A stretch of DNA of 64,000 bases from Candidatus Solirubrobacter pratensis (GCF_000425945.1 NZ_AUEK01000006.1:558001-622000); one strand, 5' to 3'. Shown: positions 17,545 through 26,760, numbered from the stretch's first letter. The notes: a model not told the origin generated them from the letters alone. Program-made: numbers and translations.

Positions 17545-18489
17545 ATGGCGCTGCCCCTCCAGCCTCCCCTCCTCCCCCAGCTCGCCCGGCCGGCGAAGAA
17601 GCTGCCGGCCGGCGACGCGTGGGTCTACGAGCCCAAATGGGACGGGTTCCGGACGATCGCGTTCGTCGACGGCGATGACGTCTACCTGCAGTCGCGCAGC
17701 GGCAAGCCGATGCGGCGCTACTTCCCGGAGCTCGAGTTCCCGCCGGGCCGCTACGTGATGGACGGCGAGATCGTGCTGTTCGACGCGGAGGGCCGCCAGG
17801 ACTTCGACGCGCTCGGCCAGCGGATCCACCCGGCCGAGTCGCGCATCCGCATGCTCGCCGAGCAGACGCCCACGCGCTTCGTCGCGTTCGACCTGCTGGC
17901 GCTGGACGAGGAGTCGCTGCTGGAGCTGCCGCAGCGCGAGCGCCGCGCGCGGCTGGAGCCGCTGATCGATCCGCGGCTGGACCTCACGCCGGCGACGGCC
18001 GACCCCGACGCCGCCTCGGAGTGGCTGCGCAGCGCCGAGGGCGTGATCGCCAAGGATGCAGGCGCGCCGTACCGGCCCGGCGAGCGCGTCGGCATGACGA
18101 AGATCAAGCGCGTGCGGACGATCGACGCCGTCGTCATGGGCTGGCGCCCGGGCAAGGAGGAGGGCACGGTCGGCTCGCTCATCCTCGGCCTGCACGAGCC
18201 CGACGGGACGCTGCGCACGGTCGGCCACACCTCCGGCTTCAACGCGAAGGAGAAGCGCGAGCTGCCGGCGCGGCTGAAGCCGTATGAGACCGGCAACCGC
18301 GGCATGGGCGACCCGAGCCGCTGGGCGAGCGACCGCGAGCTCGAGTGGATCGAGCTGCGGCCCGAGCTCGTCGTCGAGGTCACGTTCGACCACACGAGCA
18401 ACGACCGCATCCGCCATGGGGCCAAGATCGCGCGCTGGCGCGACGACAAGGCGCCGGCGGACTGCGGGATGGACCAGCTGCTCAATTAG
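17545..18489 (+). CDS. ATP-dependent DNA ligase, LigD/LigC ligase type
   Basis: 314 residues. The nucleotidyltransferase motif I is EPKWDGFR (lysine adenylated by ATP), motif III DGEIVLFD, motif IV EGVIAKD, motif V KIKRVRTIDAVVMGW; the OB-fold domain follows (VGHTSGF, ELRPELVVEVTFDH). It would seal DNA nicks or ends in repair such as non-homologous end joining. The polymerase-like gene is 370 bases downstream on the other strand, and the phosphoesterase gene is at 12315; in LigD of mycobacteria and pseudomonads all three are one protein. No Ku gene is visible. Confidence 0.92.
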   Translation: MALPLQPPLLPQLARPAKKLPAGDAWVYEPKWDGFRTIAFVDGDDVYLQSRSGKPMRRYFPELEFPPGRYVMDGEIVLFDAEGRQDFDALGQRIHPAESRIRMLAEQTPTRFVAFDLLALDEESLLELPQRERRARLEPLIDPRLDLTPATADPDAASEWLRSAEGVIAKDAGAPYRPGERVGMTKIKRVRTIDAVVMGWRPGKEEGTVGSLILGLHEPDGTLRTVGHTSGFNAKEKRELPARLKPYETGNRGMGDPSRWASDRELEWIELRPELVVEVTFDHTSNDRIRHGAKIARWRDDKAPADCGMDQLLN

Positions 18490-18505
18490 GCACAGCGCCC
18501 GGCCG

Positions 18506-18829
18506 CTAGACGATCCGGTTGTGCTGGACCGCCCAGCCCGCGAGCGGGGCGAGCGCGGCGAAGAGCTCCTCGCCGGCCTGCGAGAGGTCGTACTCCACGC
18601 GCACGGGCACGTCGGGATAGACGCGCCGCTCGACGATCCCCTCCGCCTCCAGCGAGCGCAGGGTCGCGGACAGCATGCGGCGAGACACGCCGATCTCGCG
18701 CGTGAGCTCGTTGAAGCGAGCGGTCCCGGAGGCGAGCCGGGCAAGCACTGCGACGCTCCACTTCGGGGCGAGCGTGCCGACGGCGGCCTGCACGCCGGCG
18801 AGCTGGAAGGATTCGGTCGGCACGTCCAC
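18506..18829 (-). CDS. HxlR-type winged-helix regulator
   Basis: 107 residues with the HxlR fold: LAPKWSVAVLARLASG, FNELTREIGVSRRMLSATLR and VEYDLSQAGEELFAAL. There is no ATG; GTG at 18829 or two codons later at 18823 are the likely starts, and neither has a strong ribosome site. It lies 26 bases downstream of the LigD polymerase gene on the same strand and may be translated from the same message. HxlR proteins often sense redox or reactive aldehydes; the target here is unknown. Confidence 0.83.
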   Translation of the reverse strand: MDVPTESFQLAGVQAAVGTLAPKWSVAVLARLASGTARFNELTREIGVSRRMLSATLRSLEAEGIVERRVYPDVPVRVEYDLSQAGEELFAALAPLAGWAVQHNRIV

Positions 18830-18855
18830 CAGATGGCCGTTCGGCCGATCGCGTG

Positions 18856-19776
18856 TCAGTCCTCGTCCTCTCCGGCGATCGCGAGCAGGGAGTCGAGCGA
18901 GCCGGGGTGCGCGTCGATGTCCGCGTTCGGGTCGCCGCGCCGCTTCAGCCGCGCCGGCACCGTGCGCACGGTGAAGTCGCCGGGCTCGCAGTCGGCGACC
19001 TCGTCCCAGTCGAGCCCGCAGGCCACGCGCGCGTCGGCGACCGGGCGCACAGAGTAGGCCGAGGCGACCGTGTGGTCCTTGGCGTTCTGGTTGTAGTCGA
19101 CGAAGACGGCGTCCTGCGGCCGGTCCTGCTTGAACCACTTCGCGGTCGCGATCCCCCCGCCGCGGCGCTCGACCTCGCGCGCCAGCGCCAGGGCGGCGCG
19201 CCGCACGGTCCCGAAGTCCCAGCGCGGGTGGATGCGGACCGGGATGTGCATCCCGCGCGACCCGGACGTGCTCGGGAAGCCACGCAGGCCGTGCTCCTCC
19301 AGCACGTCGCGGGCCAGCAGCGCCGTGCGGCGGACCTTGTCCCACGTCGCGCGCGGCATCGGGTCGATGTCGACGCGCAGCTCGTCGGGATGGTCGAGGT
19401 CGGCGCGCCGCACCGGGTGCGGATTGAAGTCGATGTTGCCGAGCGAGACCGCCCACACCAGGTGCGCCGCGTCGACCGGGACGAGCTCCTCGGCCGTGCG
19501 CCCGGAGGGGAACCGGAGCACCGCCGTCTGCAGCCACTCGGGCCGCTTGGCCGGCACGCGCTTCTGGTAGAAGGGCTTCTCATCGATCCCGCCCGCGTAG
19601 CGCTTGAGCATCGTCGGCCGCTCGCGCACGTGGTTGAGCACCGCATCGGCGCAGTCGACGTAGTAGTGCGCGAGCTCTCCCTTCGTCACGCCGCACGCGG
19701 GGAAGTAGACCTTGTCGGGGTTGGAGAGCTTGACCTCCACGCCGCCGAGCTCGAACACCTCGTAGGGCGTCGCCAT
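18856..19776 (-). CDS. LigD-type polymerase/primase domain protein
   Basis: 306 residues matching the stand-alone polymerase domain of LigD, an archaeo-eukaryotic primase fold. The start is typical (VKLSNPDKVYFP), the active-site aspartates are in LRVDIDPMP, and STSGSRGMHIPVRI and VDYNQNAKDHTVASAYSVR are conserved blocks. It fills gaps with ribo- or deoxynucleotides at broken ends. ATG at 19776 gives the family N-terminus. The start faces the glycerate kinase GTG only 27 bases away. Confidence 0.92.
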   Translation of the reverse strand: MATPYEVFELGGVEVKLSNPDKVYFPACGVTKGELAHYYVDCADAVLNHVRERPTMLKRYAGGIDEKPFYQKRVPAKRPEWLQTAVLRFPSGRTAEELVPVDAAHLVWAVSLGNIDFNPHPVRRADLDHPDELRVDIDPMPRATWDKVRRTALLARDVLEEHGLRGFPSTSGSRGMHIPVRIHPRWDFGTVRRAALALAREVERRGGGIATAKWFKQDRPQDAVFVDYNQNAKDHTVASAYSVRPVADARVACGLDWDEVADCEPGDFTVRTVPARLKRRGDPNADIDAHPGSLDSLLAIAGEDED

Positions 19777-19803
19777 CGCGCGCAAGCCTGACAGGATGCG
19801 GGC

Positions 19804-20811
19804 GTGCCCGTACGCGAGCGCCCCGTCCTGGTCGCCCCCGACTCGTTCAAGGGAACCTTCCGGGCGTCCGAGGTCGCCGGCGCGATCGGCCGCGGGCTGG
19901 AGCGCGCCGGGCTGATGCCCCCGGACCTGTGCCCCGTCGCCGACGGCGGCGAGGGCACGCTCGACGCGCTGCTGCCGCAGCTCGGCGGCGAGCTGGCCGG
20001 GCTGGACGTCCACGACCCGCTCGGGCGCCCCGTGCGCGCCCAGTTCGGGCTTGTCGAGGACGGCGGCACGGCGATCGTCGAGATGGCCGCCGCGAGCGGG
20101 CTCGGCCTGGTGGCCGAGGACGAGCGCGACGCGTGGGCGGCCTCGACCTACGGCACCGGGGAGCTGATCGCGGCCGCCGCGCGGGCGGGCGCGGCGGTCA
20201 TCCTCGTCGCGGTCGGCGGCTCGGCGACCACCGACGGCGGCGCCGGCGCGCTGGAGGCGATCGATCAGGCGGGCGGCCTCGGCGGCGCGCGCATCGTCGT
20301 GCTGTGCGACGTGCGCACGCCCTGGGAGGCCGCGCCGCGCGTCTTCGGCCCACAGAAGGGCGCCGACCCCGCGCTGGTGAGGCGGCTGGAGCGGCGCCTG
20401 GACGAGCTGGCCGCGAAGCTCCCGCGCGACCCGTGCGGCGTCCCGATGACCGGGTGCGCCGGCGGGCTCTCCGGCGGCCTGTGGGCGGCGCACGGGGCGG
20501 TGCTCGAGCCCGGCGCCCAGTTCGTGCTCGACGCGCTCGACTTCGACGCGCGCATGCGCGCCAGCCGCGCGGTGGTCACGGGCGAGGGCAAGCTGGACCA
20601 GCAGACGCTAGAGGGCAAGCTCGTCGGCGAGATCGGCACCCGCGCGCGCCAGGCCGGCGTGCCGCTGCACGCGTTCGTCGGCCGCGACGAGCTCGATCCG
20701 TTCGGCAAGCGGATCATCGACCTGCAGGTCGTGCGCGAGACGACGACGCTCGAGCAGCTCGAGGCGGCCGGCGAGGAGCTCGGCGCCGCACTGGCGACCG
20801 GCGCCGCCTGA
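19804..20811 (+). CDS. glxK: Glycerate 2-kinase
   Basis: 335 residues of the glycerate kinase type-1 family. Conserved blocks are VAPDSFKGTFRASEVA at the start, PVADGGEGTLDAL, GGSATTDGGAGAL, FGPQKGA and TGEGKLDQQTLEGK. It phosphorylates D-glycerate with ATP, feeding glyoxylate-derived carbon into glycolysis. The GTG start lies 27 bases from the divergent polymerase gene. No glyoxylate carboligase or reductase is nearby. Confidence 0.92.
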   Translation: MPVRERPVLVAPDSFKGTFRASEVAGAIGRGLERAGLMPPDLCPVADGGEGTLDALLPQLGGELAGLDVHDPLGRPVRAQFGLVEDGGTAIVEMAAASGLGLVAEDERDAWAASTYGTGELIAAAARAGAAVILVAVGGSATTDGGAGALEAIDQAGGLGGARIVVLCDVRTPWEAAPRVFGPQKGADPALVRRLERRLDELAAKLPRDPCGVPMTGCAGGLSGGLWAAHGAVLEPGAQFVLDALDFDARMRASRAVVTGEGKLDQQTLEGKLVGEIGTRARQAGVPLHAFVGRDELDPFGKRIIDLQVVRETTTLEQLEAAGEELGAALATGAA

Positions 20812-20888
20812 GGGCCCGTCGAGGGCTTGGTCACAAATCCCGCCCGTACCGCAAGTATGAAGTGGTAAGCGACGAAAGGACGTGTCGG

Positions 20889-21377
20889 ATGCGGTGGCAG
20901 ATGGGTCTCGCGGCGGCGGTGGCCGCCGGTGTGCTGGCGCCCGCGGCACACGCGCAGGCGCCCGCGAAGTCGGTGACCACGATCGGGGCGGCGACGGTCA
21001 AGGTGAAGCCGCAGAACCGCAAGAGCAGCACGTCCATCGCCGCGGCGGTCGAGGCCGCCGACGCGAGCGCGCGCCCGAAGGCGGTCGCCGAGGCGCGTGA
21101 GCGGGCGGCGCAGCTGGCCCAGACCGGAGGCCTCGTGCTCGGCGCGATCACGTCGATCTCCGACGCCCCGACGCTGCCGTACTACGGCCCGTTCGGGATC
21201 CCGTACCCGCTGCAGGGGACGTTCGGCCCGGGCAAGTACTGCGGCACCGTCCGCACGGTGCACCGCAAGCGCGGCAGCGACGGCCGGACCCGCGTCGTGC
21301 GCGGCAAGCCGCATCGCGTGTGCCGGGTGCCGGCGAGCATCACCGTGTCGCTGACCGTCACGTTCGCCGCGAGCTGA
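20889..21377 (+). CDS. Secreted SIMPL (DUF541)-like protein
   Basis: 162 residues with a signal peptide (LAAAVAAGVLAPAAHA). The mature part keeps the hallmark second half of SIMPL domains, KAVAEARERAAQLAQTGG followed by LGAITSISD, and ends in a beta-rich ITVSLTVTFA. It is shorter than full SIMPL proteins (~230 residues) and has two cysteines (KYCGTV, HRVCRV) that may form a disulfide. SIMPL proteins are exported, often oligomeric, and of poorly known function. A GAAAGGA ribosome site precedes ATG 20889. Confidence 0.72.
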   Translation: MRWQMGLAAAVAAGVLAPAAHAQAPAKSVTTIGAATVKVKPQNRKSSTSIAAAVEAADASARPKAVAEARERAAQLAQTGGLVLGAITSISDAPTLPYYGPFGIPYPLQGTFGPGKYCGTVRTVHRKRGSDGRTRVVRGKPHRVCRVPASITVSLTVTFAAS

Positions 21378-21394
21378 GACGTGTCCAGCCTGCC

Positions 21395-21426
21395 CCGGAC
21401 CGCATGACGACGGTCATGCGGTCCGG
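21395..21426. terminator. Strong 14-bp hairpin between convergent genes
   Basis: CCGGACCGCATGAC (21395-21408) pairs perfectly with GTCATGCGGTCCGG (21413-21426) around a GACG loop. It lies between the ends of the SIMPL gene (+) and the deacetylase gene (-), the expected place for a bidirectional terminator. Confidence 0.7.
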
Positions 21427-21455
21427 CCGGCGGTGCGGTCGTCCCGCGCGCCGTC

Positions 21456-22322
21456 TCAAACGCCCGAGAGCCGGCTGAGCAGCGTCCCCGGGGTGTCGCT
21501 GCCGTTGACGCGCACGCGCTTGAGCGTGAAGGAGTCGCCGCGCGCGGCGGGCCCCTCGTCGACGGTCGTCGCGCCGCGGTAGCCGGCGGCCCGCACGGCG
21601 GCGACGACGCGGGCGTCGTACTTGCCGGCCGGGTAGCAGAAGAACTCGGCGGTGTGCGACCCGAACCGCTTGCGGATCTCGCGCCGCGACCCCACCAGCT
21701 CCTCGCGCAGCTGCGCGTCGCCGACCGTCGTCAGGTCCGGATGCGTGAGCGTGTGGGAGTCGATCTCCCACCCGTTGGCGATCAGCGATCGCACCTGGTG
21801 CTCGGTGATGCCGTCCTTGCCGAGGTTGTTGACCTCGAGGTTGAGCACGCCCGGCCACTGGAGCCTGCGCAGCACCGGCCGTGCGTGCGTGTAGTCCGAC
21901 AGGTAGCCGTCGTCGAACGACACCACCACCGGTCGGCGCGGGAGCGGGCCGCCGTCCTGCCAGGCGTCGAACGCCTGGCGCAGCGTGACCGCGTGGTAGC
22001 CGGCGCGCCGCAGGCCCTGCATCTCGGCCGCGAACACGTCCTTGTCCACCCACAGCTCGGCGTTCGCCGCCCCGGGGGGAGGCGCGGAGACCACGTGGTA
22101 CATGAGGATCGGCACCTTCATCCGCCGCGCCGCGGCGCCCCGCACGTCGGCCGGCGCCGCCGGCAGATGCCATCGCCGCTTCCTGGCCGGCCGCGCCGGC
22201 GACGCCGACGGATTCGCGCGCGCGACCCCCGCGCCCGGCCGCGGCGACTGCGGCCGCGCAAACGCGACCACCGCCGCGGCGGCGGCCACCAGGGCTCCGA
22301 TCGCCAGCAACCTCCTGCGCAT
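21456..22322 (-). CDS. Membrane-anchored or secreted polysaccharide deacetylase
   Basis: 288 residues. An N-terminal hydrophobic stretch after MRRR (LLAIGALVAAAAAVVAF) acts as signal or anchor, followed by a Pro/Arg-rich linker and then a NodB-type domain: VPILMYHVVS, VVVSFDDGY, IDSHTLTHPDL and FFCYPAGKYD. The MYH and YPAGKYD motifs are those of the PgaB/IcaB-like or peptidoglycan deacetylase subgroup. It would act on cell-surface glycans. The ATG at 22322 is 76 bases from the divergent gpsA start. Confidence 0.87.
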   Translation of the reverse strand: MRRRLLAIGALVAAAAAVVAFARPQSPRPGAGVARANPSASPARPARKRRWHLPAAPADVRGAAARRMKVPILMYHVVSAPPPGAANAELWVDKDVFAAEMQGLRRAGYHAVTLRQAFDAWQDGGPLPRRPVVVSFDDGYLSDYTHARPVLRRLQWPGVLNLEVNNLGKDGITEHQVRSLIANGWEIDSHTLTHPDLTTVGDAQLREELVGSRREIRKRFGSHTAEFFCYPAGKYDARVVAAVRAAGYRGATTVDEGPAARGDSFTLKRVRVNGSDTPGTLLSRLSGV

Positions 22323-22398
22323 GCCGCAGTCAGGGTACGCGCCGCCGCGGCGCGCCGGCCGCAGGTAACGCGGGCGCCGCTCGCGGGTACTTCGCCCT

Positions 22399-23496
22399 GT
22401 GCCGCCACGGCCCCAGCTGTCACTCCCCACGCCGGGGTCCAAGCGCGCGATCGTGCTCGGCGCGGGCTCGTTCGGCACCGCCGTCGCGGTCCTGCTGGCG
22501 CGCGGCGGCTTCCGCACGACGCTGCAGACGCGCACGCCCGAGCAGGCCCAGCGGCTCGAGGCCGACCGCGAGAACAAGGCCTACCTGCCGGAGGTCGCGC
22601 TGCCGCGCGAGCTTCGCGTGGAGCCGATGGCGACCGGGCTCTCGAAGGCCGACTACGTCTTCCTCGGGGTCCCGTCGCGCGGGCTGCAGGACGTGATCGC
22701 GAACCTCACGGCGACCGGGCTCCCGGCGCGCACGCCGGTGATCTCGATGGCCAAGGGCCTCGTCCCGCCGGACGGGATCGCGCCGACGACGATGCTCAAC
22801 AACGCGTTCGGGATCGACCGCGTCGCCTGCATCGGCGGCCCGGCGCACGCGCGCGAGATGGTCACCGAGGGCGCGGGGCTCGTCGCCGCCTCGACCGACA
22901 TGCGGCTCGCGGCCACGATCGCGAACGTGTTCCTGCGCGCCGGCGTCGTGTGCGAGCAGTCCAACGACCCCGTCGGCGTCGAGCTGTCGGGCATCGCCAA
23001 GAACGCCGCCGCGCTCGCCGCCGGCGCGACCGAGTCGCAGGGCCTCAACGCCGCCGGCGCCGCGGCCGGGCACATCTTCCTCGAGGTCTGGCGCTACGCG
23101 GAGCGCCACGGGGCCAAGCCGGAGTCGATGATCGGTCTCGCCGGGACCGGCGACCTCGTCGGCACCGCGCTCGCGCCGCAGAGCCGCAACCGCCGCGCCG
23201 GCGAGCTCCTGGCCCAGGGCGTCCCCGCGAGCGAGATCCCCGAGCGGATCGGGCAGGCCGTCGAGGCGCTGGACGTCGTCCCGCTCCTGCACCTCGCGCT
23301 CGAGCGCGCGCACGTCGACGCACCCGTGACGACCGCGCTGCACCGGCTGATCGCCGGCGAGCTCCCGCTCGACGACTGGGTCGCCCAGGTCCGCGCGACC
23401 GTCCCGCCGCCGCCGGCGCGCGAGCGGGCGTGGCGGCGCGCCTGGCTGCGGATGCGGTCCGGCTCGCAGCGCATGCGCGCGCGGACCGAGCCCTAG
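22399..23496 (+). CDS. gpsA: Glycerol-3-phosphate dehydrogenase [NAD(P)+]
   Basis: 365 residues. The Rossmann motif is LGAGSFGTAVAVLLA; GGPAHA, the catalytic lysine in SGIAKNAAALAAG and LAGTGDLVGT are the family's conserved blocks. It reduces dihydroxyacetone phosphate to sn-glycerol 3-phosphate for phospholipid synthesis. The GTG at 22399 adds about 15 residues before the Rossmann strand. The C-terminal ~30 residues are arginine-rich and longer than usual. Confidence 0.93.
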   Translation: MPPRPQLSLPTPGSKRAIVLGAGSFGTAVAVLLARGGFRTTLQTRTPEQAQRLEADRENKAYLPEVALPRELRVEPMATGLSKADYVFLGVPSRGLQDVIANLTATGLPARTPVISMAKGLVPPDGIAPTTMLNNAFGIDRVACIGGPAHAREMVTEGAGLVAASTDMRLAATIANVFLRAGVVCEQSNDPVGVELSGIAKNAAALAAGATESQGLNAAGAAAGHIFLEVWRYAERHGAKPESMIGLAGTGDLVGTALAPQSRNRRAGELLAQGVPASEIPERIGQAVEALDVVPLLHLALERAHVDAPVTTALHRLIAGELPLDDWVAQVRATVPPPPARERAWRRAWLRMRSGSQRMRARTEP

Positions 23497-23506
23497 CCGC
23501 CGAGCC

Positions 23507-24853
23507 CTAGCCCGCCGCCCACAATCCCGCGGGCGCGACCACGGGCAGCGTGACCGTGAACTCGGCCCCGCCGCCCGGCGCGTTCGCGGCCCGCACCGAC
23601 CCGCCATGCTGCTCGGCGACCTGGCGCACGATCGCGAGCCCGAGGCCGGAGCCGGGGCGCCGGCGGGCCGACGCGCCGCGGTAGAAGCGGTCGAACAGGT
23701 ACGGGAGGTCGGCTTCGTCGATGCCGTCGCCGTGGTCGCGCACACGCAGGCCCTCCGCGCCGGCGTAGACCTCGACGAGGCCGCCGGGCTGGGAATGCGT
23801 CGCGGCGTTGTCGAGCAGGTTGTTGACCGCGCGCGCCAGCCGCTCGCGCGTCCCCTCCACCACCGCGGGCTCGAGCTGCGACTCGAAGCGCACGCGCGGC
23901 GCATGCCGGCGTGCCCGGGCGACGGCCTCCTCGACCAGCTCGTCCAGCCGCACGTCCTCGGTCTCGCGCCGCGGCTCGTCGCCGCGCCCCAGCTCGATCA
24001 GGTCCGTCACCAGCGCGCCGAGCTCGGCGACCTGCTCCTCGACGTCCTCCAGCAGGCGCTCGCGCTCCTCGCGCGCCAGCCCGTCGGACTCGGCCAGCAC
24101 CTCGATGTTCGTGCGCAGGCTCGTGATCGGGGTGCGCAGCTCGTGCGAGGCGTCGGCGACGAGCTGGCGCTGGGAGGCGATCGAGCCCTCGAGCGTGTCG
24201 AGCATCGCGTTGAAGTGCTGCGCGAGCTCGCCGACCTCGTCCTGGCTGGTCACGGCGATGCGGCGGCCGAGGTCCTCGGTGGCGGCGATGTGGCGGGCCG
24301 CCTCGGTGACCGCCACGATCGGCGCGACGACGTTGCGCGAGACCAGCCGCCCGAGCGCGACGGCGAGCGCGACGCCGCCGAGGCAGACCAGCAGCAGGAT
24401 CACCCGCAGCCGCGAGAGGACGCCGTCGGTCGAGTCGAGCGAGCGGCCGACCTGGACCGCCGTGGACTCGAAGTACGGGTCCGGCGCCGTCAGCACGCGC
24501 ACGTGCGTGCCGTTGACGTCCATGTCGGTGAAGAAGCTGCCGCCGGTGCCGGCGGCGACGGCGAGCGTGCGCGAGTCGACCGGCAGCTCGGTGTCCTCGC
24601 TGCCGAACGTCCCGATCGAGCCGTCGGCGGCGACGCGCTGGATGTAGGGCGTGGGGCCGCCGTTGCGCGCGGACAGGGCGGGGAAGCGCCGGCCGCCCGG
24701 CCGCGGCGGCACCGACACCTGCGCCGTCAGCGCCTCGTCGACCTGCGAGATCAGCTCGCCGCGCACGGCGAGATACGCCACGAAGCACGCGAGCGCCACC
24801 GCGACCGCGACCGCGACCGCGGCGGCGACGGTGAGGCGGCGGCGCAGCGGCAT
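23507..24853 (-). CDS. MprB-like sensor histidine kinase
   Basis: 448 residues. An N-terminal membrane helix (VAAAVAVAVAVALACFVAYL), a ~110-residue outer domain, a second helix (VILLLVCLGGVALAVALG), HAMP domain, HisKA with DASHELRTPITSLR (the phosphorylated histidine), and HATPase with NNLLDNAATHS, DHGDGI and GSGLGLAIVRQVAEQHGG. The layout resembles MprB of mycobacteria, which senses envelope stress. The ATG overlaps the stop of the response regulator gene (TGATG), so the pair is coupled. Confidence 0.92.
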   Translation of the reverse strand: MPLRRRLTVAAAVAVAVAVALACFVAYLAVRGELISQVDEALTAQVSVPPRPGGRRFPALSARNGGPTPYIQRVAADGSIGTFGSEDTELPVDSRTLAVAAGTGGSFFTDMDVNGTHVRVLTAPDPYFESTAVQVGRSLDSTDGVLSRLRVILLLVCLGGVALAVALGRLVSRNVVAPIVAVTEAARHIAATEDLGRRIAVTSQDEVGELAQHFNAMLDTLEGSIASQRQLVADASHELRTPITSLRTNIEVLAESDGLAREERERLLEDVEEQVAELGALVTDLIELGRGDEPRRETEDVRLDELVEEAVARARRHAPRVRFESQLEPAVVEGTRERLARAVNNLLDNAATHSQPGGLVEVYAGAEGLRVRDHGDGIDEADLPYLFDRFYRGASARRRPGSGLGLAIVRQVAEQHGGSVRAANAPGGGAEFTVTLPVVAPAGLWAAG

Positions 24854-25533
24854 CAGTCGCGCAGGACGTAGCCGACGCCGCGCACGGTGTGCAGCAGCCG
24901 CGGCTCGCCGTCCAGCTCCGTCTTGCGGCGCAGGTAGCCCATGTAGACCCCGAGCGAGTTCGAGCTCGAGCCGAAGTCGTAGCCCCACACGCGCTCGAAG
25001 ATCTGTGAGCGCGTGAGCACCTGGCGCGGATGCTCGAGGAAGAGCGCGAGCAGCTGGAACTCCGTACGCGAGAGCTCGAGCTTGCGGGAGGCGCGGTAGG
25101 CCTCCCACGCGCCGCGGTCGAGCGACAGGTCGGCGAAGCGCAGCTTCGCTTCCTCGCCGTCGTCCGGCGCCTCGGCCCGGCGCAGGAGCGCGCGCAGGCG
25201 CGCCTTGAGCTCCTTCAGCGCGAACGGCTTGACGAGGTAGTCGTCGGCGCCGGCGTCCAGTCCGGCGACGCGGTCGTCGACGGCGTCGCGCGCGGTGAGC
25301 ATCAGCACCGGCGTGCGGTCGCCCGCGTCGCGCAGGCGCCTGCACACCTCGAGGCCGTCGATCCCGGGCATCGCGACGTCGAGCACGATGGCGTCCAGCC
25401 GCGTCTCGGCGAGGCGGTCGAGCGCCTCGCGGCCGTCGGCGGCGAGCTCGACCTCGTAGCGGTCCAGCCGCAGCGCGCGGTCGAGCGCGGCCCGCACCGC
25501 GGGCTCATCGTCGACGATCAGAACCTTGGCCAT
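24853..25533 (-). CDS. MprA-like OmpR-family response regulator
   Basis: 226 residues. The receiver domain has the acidic pair (VDDEPAVRA), the phospho-acceptor aspartate in IVLDVAMPG and the lysine in YLVKPF. The OmpR/PhoB winged-helix domain follows ([41 protein letters not shown]). It is the partner of the kinase downstream. The HtrA-type protease is transcribed divergently, 105 bases away, as expected for a regulator controlling its neighbour. Confidence 0.93.
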   Translation of the reverse strand: MAKVLIVDDEPAVRAALDRALRLDRYEVELAADGREALDRLAETRLDAIVLDVAMPGIDGLEVCRRLRDAGDRTPVLMLTARDAVDDRVAGLDAGADDYLVKPFALKELKARLRALLRRAEAPDDGEEAKLRFADLSLDRGAWEAYRASRKLELSRTEFQLLALFLEHPRQVLTRSQIFERVWGYDFGSSSNSLGVYMGYLRRKTELDGEPRLLHTVRGVGYVLRD

Positions 25534-25638
25534 GTCCGCAAATCGTGACTGATCTCCAATGTAAGGATTCCTGAAGACGGCCCGTCTTTAGCTTCCGCTG
25601 AGATTCCGTTCAGGATGAGTTGACGGCATCGCGCTCTC
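25534..25638. promoter_or_regulatory. Divergent promoter region of MprA-like regulator and HtrA protease
   Basis: The 105-base gap contains a perfect 15-base palindrome AAGACGGCCCGTCTT (25574-25588) and a pair of inverted TCCTGAA / TTCAGGA sites near 25569 and 25609. These are good candidates for response-regulator binding, although the palindrome could also be a transcript-start hairpin. Confidence 0.45.
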
Positions 25639-26760
25639 ATGGACGCCATGCGAACCCTCGTTGCGTTCCTCGGCGGCGCCGTCTCGGTCGGGCTCGTGGT
25701 CGGCGTGCTCGCGGTTGCCGGCGTGATCGACGACGACGGCCCGCAGACCCAGGCCTCCGCTCCCGCCCCCGGCGCCACCGCGCCGCAGAAGGGCGGGAAC
25801 GCGCCCTCCCCGCTGCCCGGCAGCGTCTCGGACATCTACCGGCGCGTGTCCCCAGGCGTCGTGTTCGTGCAGTCGAGCAGCTCCGGCGGAGGCGGCAGCA
25901 GCCTCCTCGGCGGCGGCCAGGGCGGCAACGCCGCGACCGGCTCAGGCTTCGTCTACGACCGCCAAGGCCACATCGTCACCAACGACCACGTGGTCGAGAG
26001 CTTCAACACCTTCAGCGTCCGCGTGGGCTCCAACCAGAAGGTGATCCCGGCCAAGCTCGTCGGCAAGGACCCGTCGTCGGACCTCGCGGTGCTCAAGATC
26101 GATCCCGCGGCGGTCCAGGGCGGCCTGCAGCCGCTCCAGCTCGGCGACTCCGACGCGCTGCAGCCGGGCGACCAGGCGATCGCGATCGGCTCGCCGTTCG
26201 GCCTGTCGGGCACCGTCACCGAGGGCATCGTCTCCGCGCTCGGGCGCACGATCACGGCGCCCAACGGCTTCCCGATCGCCAACGCGGTGCAGACCGACGC
26301 GGCGATCAACCCCGGCAACTCCGGCGGCCCGCTGCTCGACGGCAAGGGCCGCGTGATCGGCGTGAACTCGCAGATCAAGACCGACAACGGCGGCGACAAC
26401 TCCGGCGTCGGCTTCGCCGTGCCGGTCTCGACGATCAAGCAGGTCGTGCCGCAGATCCAGTCCGGCGGCAAGGTCGTGCGCGCGTATCTCGGCGTCAGCA
26501 ACAGCGACTCGCCGGACAACACGGGCGCCGTGGTGCAGGACGTCGTGCCGGGCGGGCCGGCCCAGAAGAGCGGCCTGCAGCAGGGCGACAAGATCACGGC
26601 GATCAACGACAAGCCGGTCCTCTCGTCCGACGACGTGTCGGCCGCCGTGAACAACCTCAAGCCTGGTCAACAGGCCAAGGTGACGGTGGAACGCGGCGGT
26701 GGCCGGCGTAATCTGAACGTGGAGCTCGGGACGCGGCCCGACCGGCCGACGACGCGTTGA
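25639..26760 (+). CDS. HtrA/DegP-like membrane-anchored serine protease with PDZ domain
   Basis: 373 residues. One N-terminal membrane helix (LGGAVSVGLVVGVLAVAGV), a low-complexity Pro/Gly/Ser linker, a trypsin-like domain with the triad H117 (TNDHVV), D148 (SSDLAVL) and S228 (PGNSGGP), and a C-terminal PDZ domain (YLGVSNS, QQGDKITAINDKPV). It would degrade or refold damaged proteins outside the membrane. In mycobacteria the homologous pepD follows mprAB; here the same trio is divergently arranged, which supports an envelope-stress function. Confidence 0.93.
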   Translation: MDAMRTLVAFLGGAVSVGLVVGVLAVAGVIDDDGPQTQASAPAPGATAPQKGGNAPSPLPGSVSDIYRRVSPGVVFVQSSSSGGGGSSLLGGGQGGNAATGSGFVYDRQGHIVTNDHVVESFNTFSVRVGSNQKVIPAKLVGKDPSSDLAVLKIDPAAVQGGLQPLQLGDSDALQPGDQAIAIGSPFGLSGTVTEGIVSALGRTITAPNGFPIANAVQTDAAINPGNSGGPLLDGKGRVIGVNSQIKTDNGGDNSGVGFAVPVSTIKQVVPQIQSGGKVVRAYLGVSNSDSPDNTGAVVQDVVPGGPAQKSGLQQGDKITAINDKPVLSSDDVSAAVNNLKPGQQAKVTVERGGGRRNLNVELGTRPDRPTTR

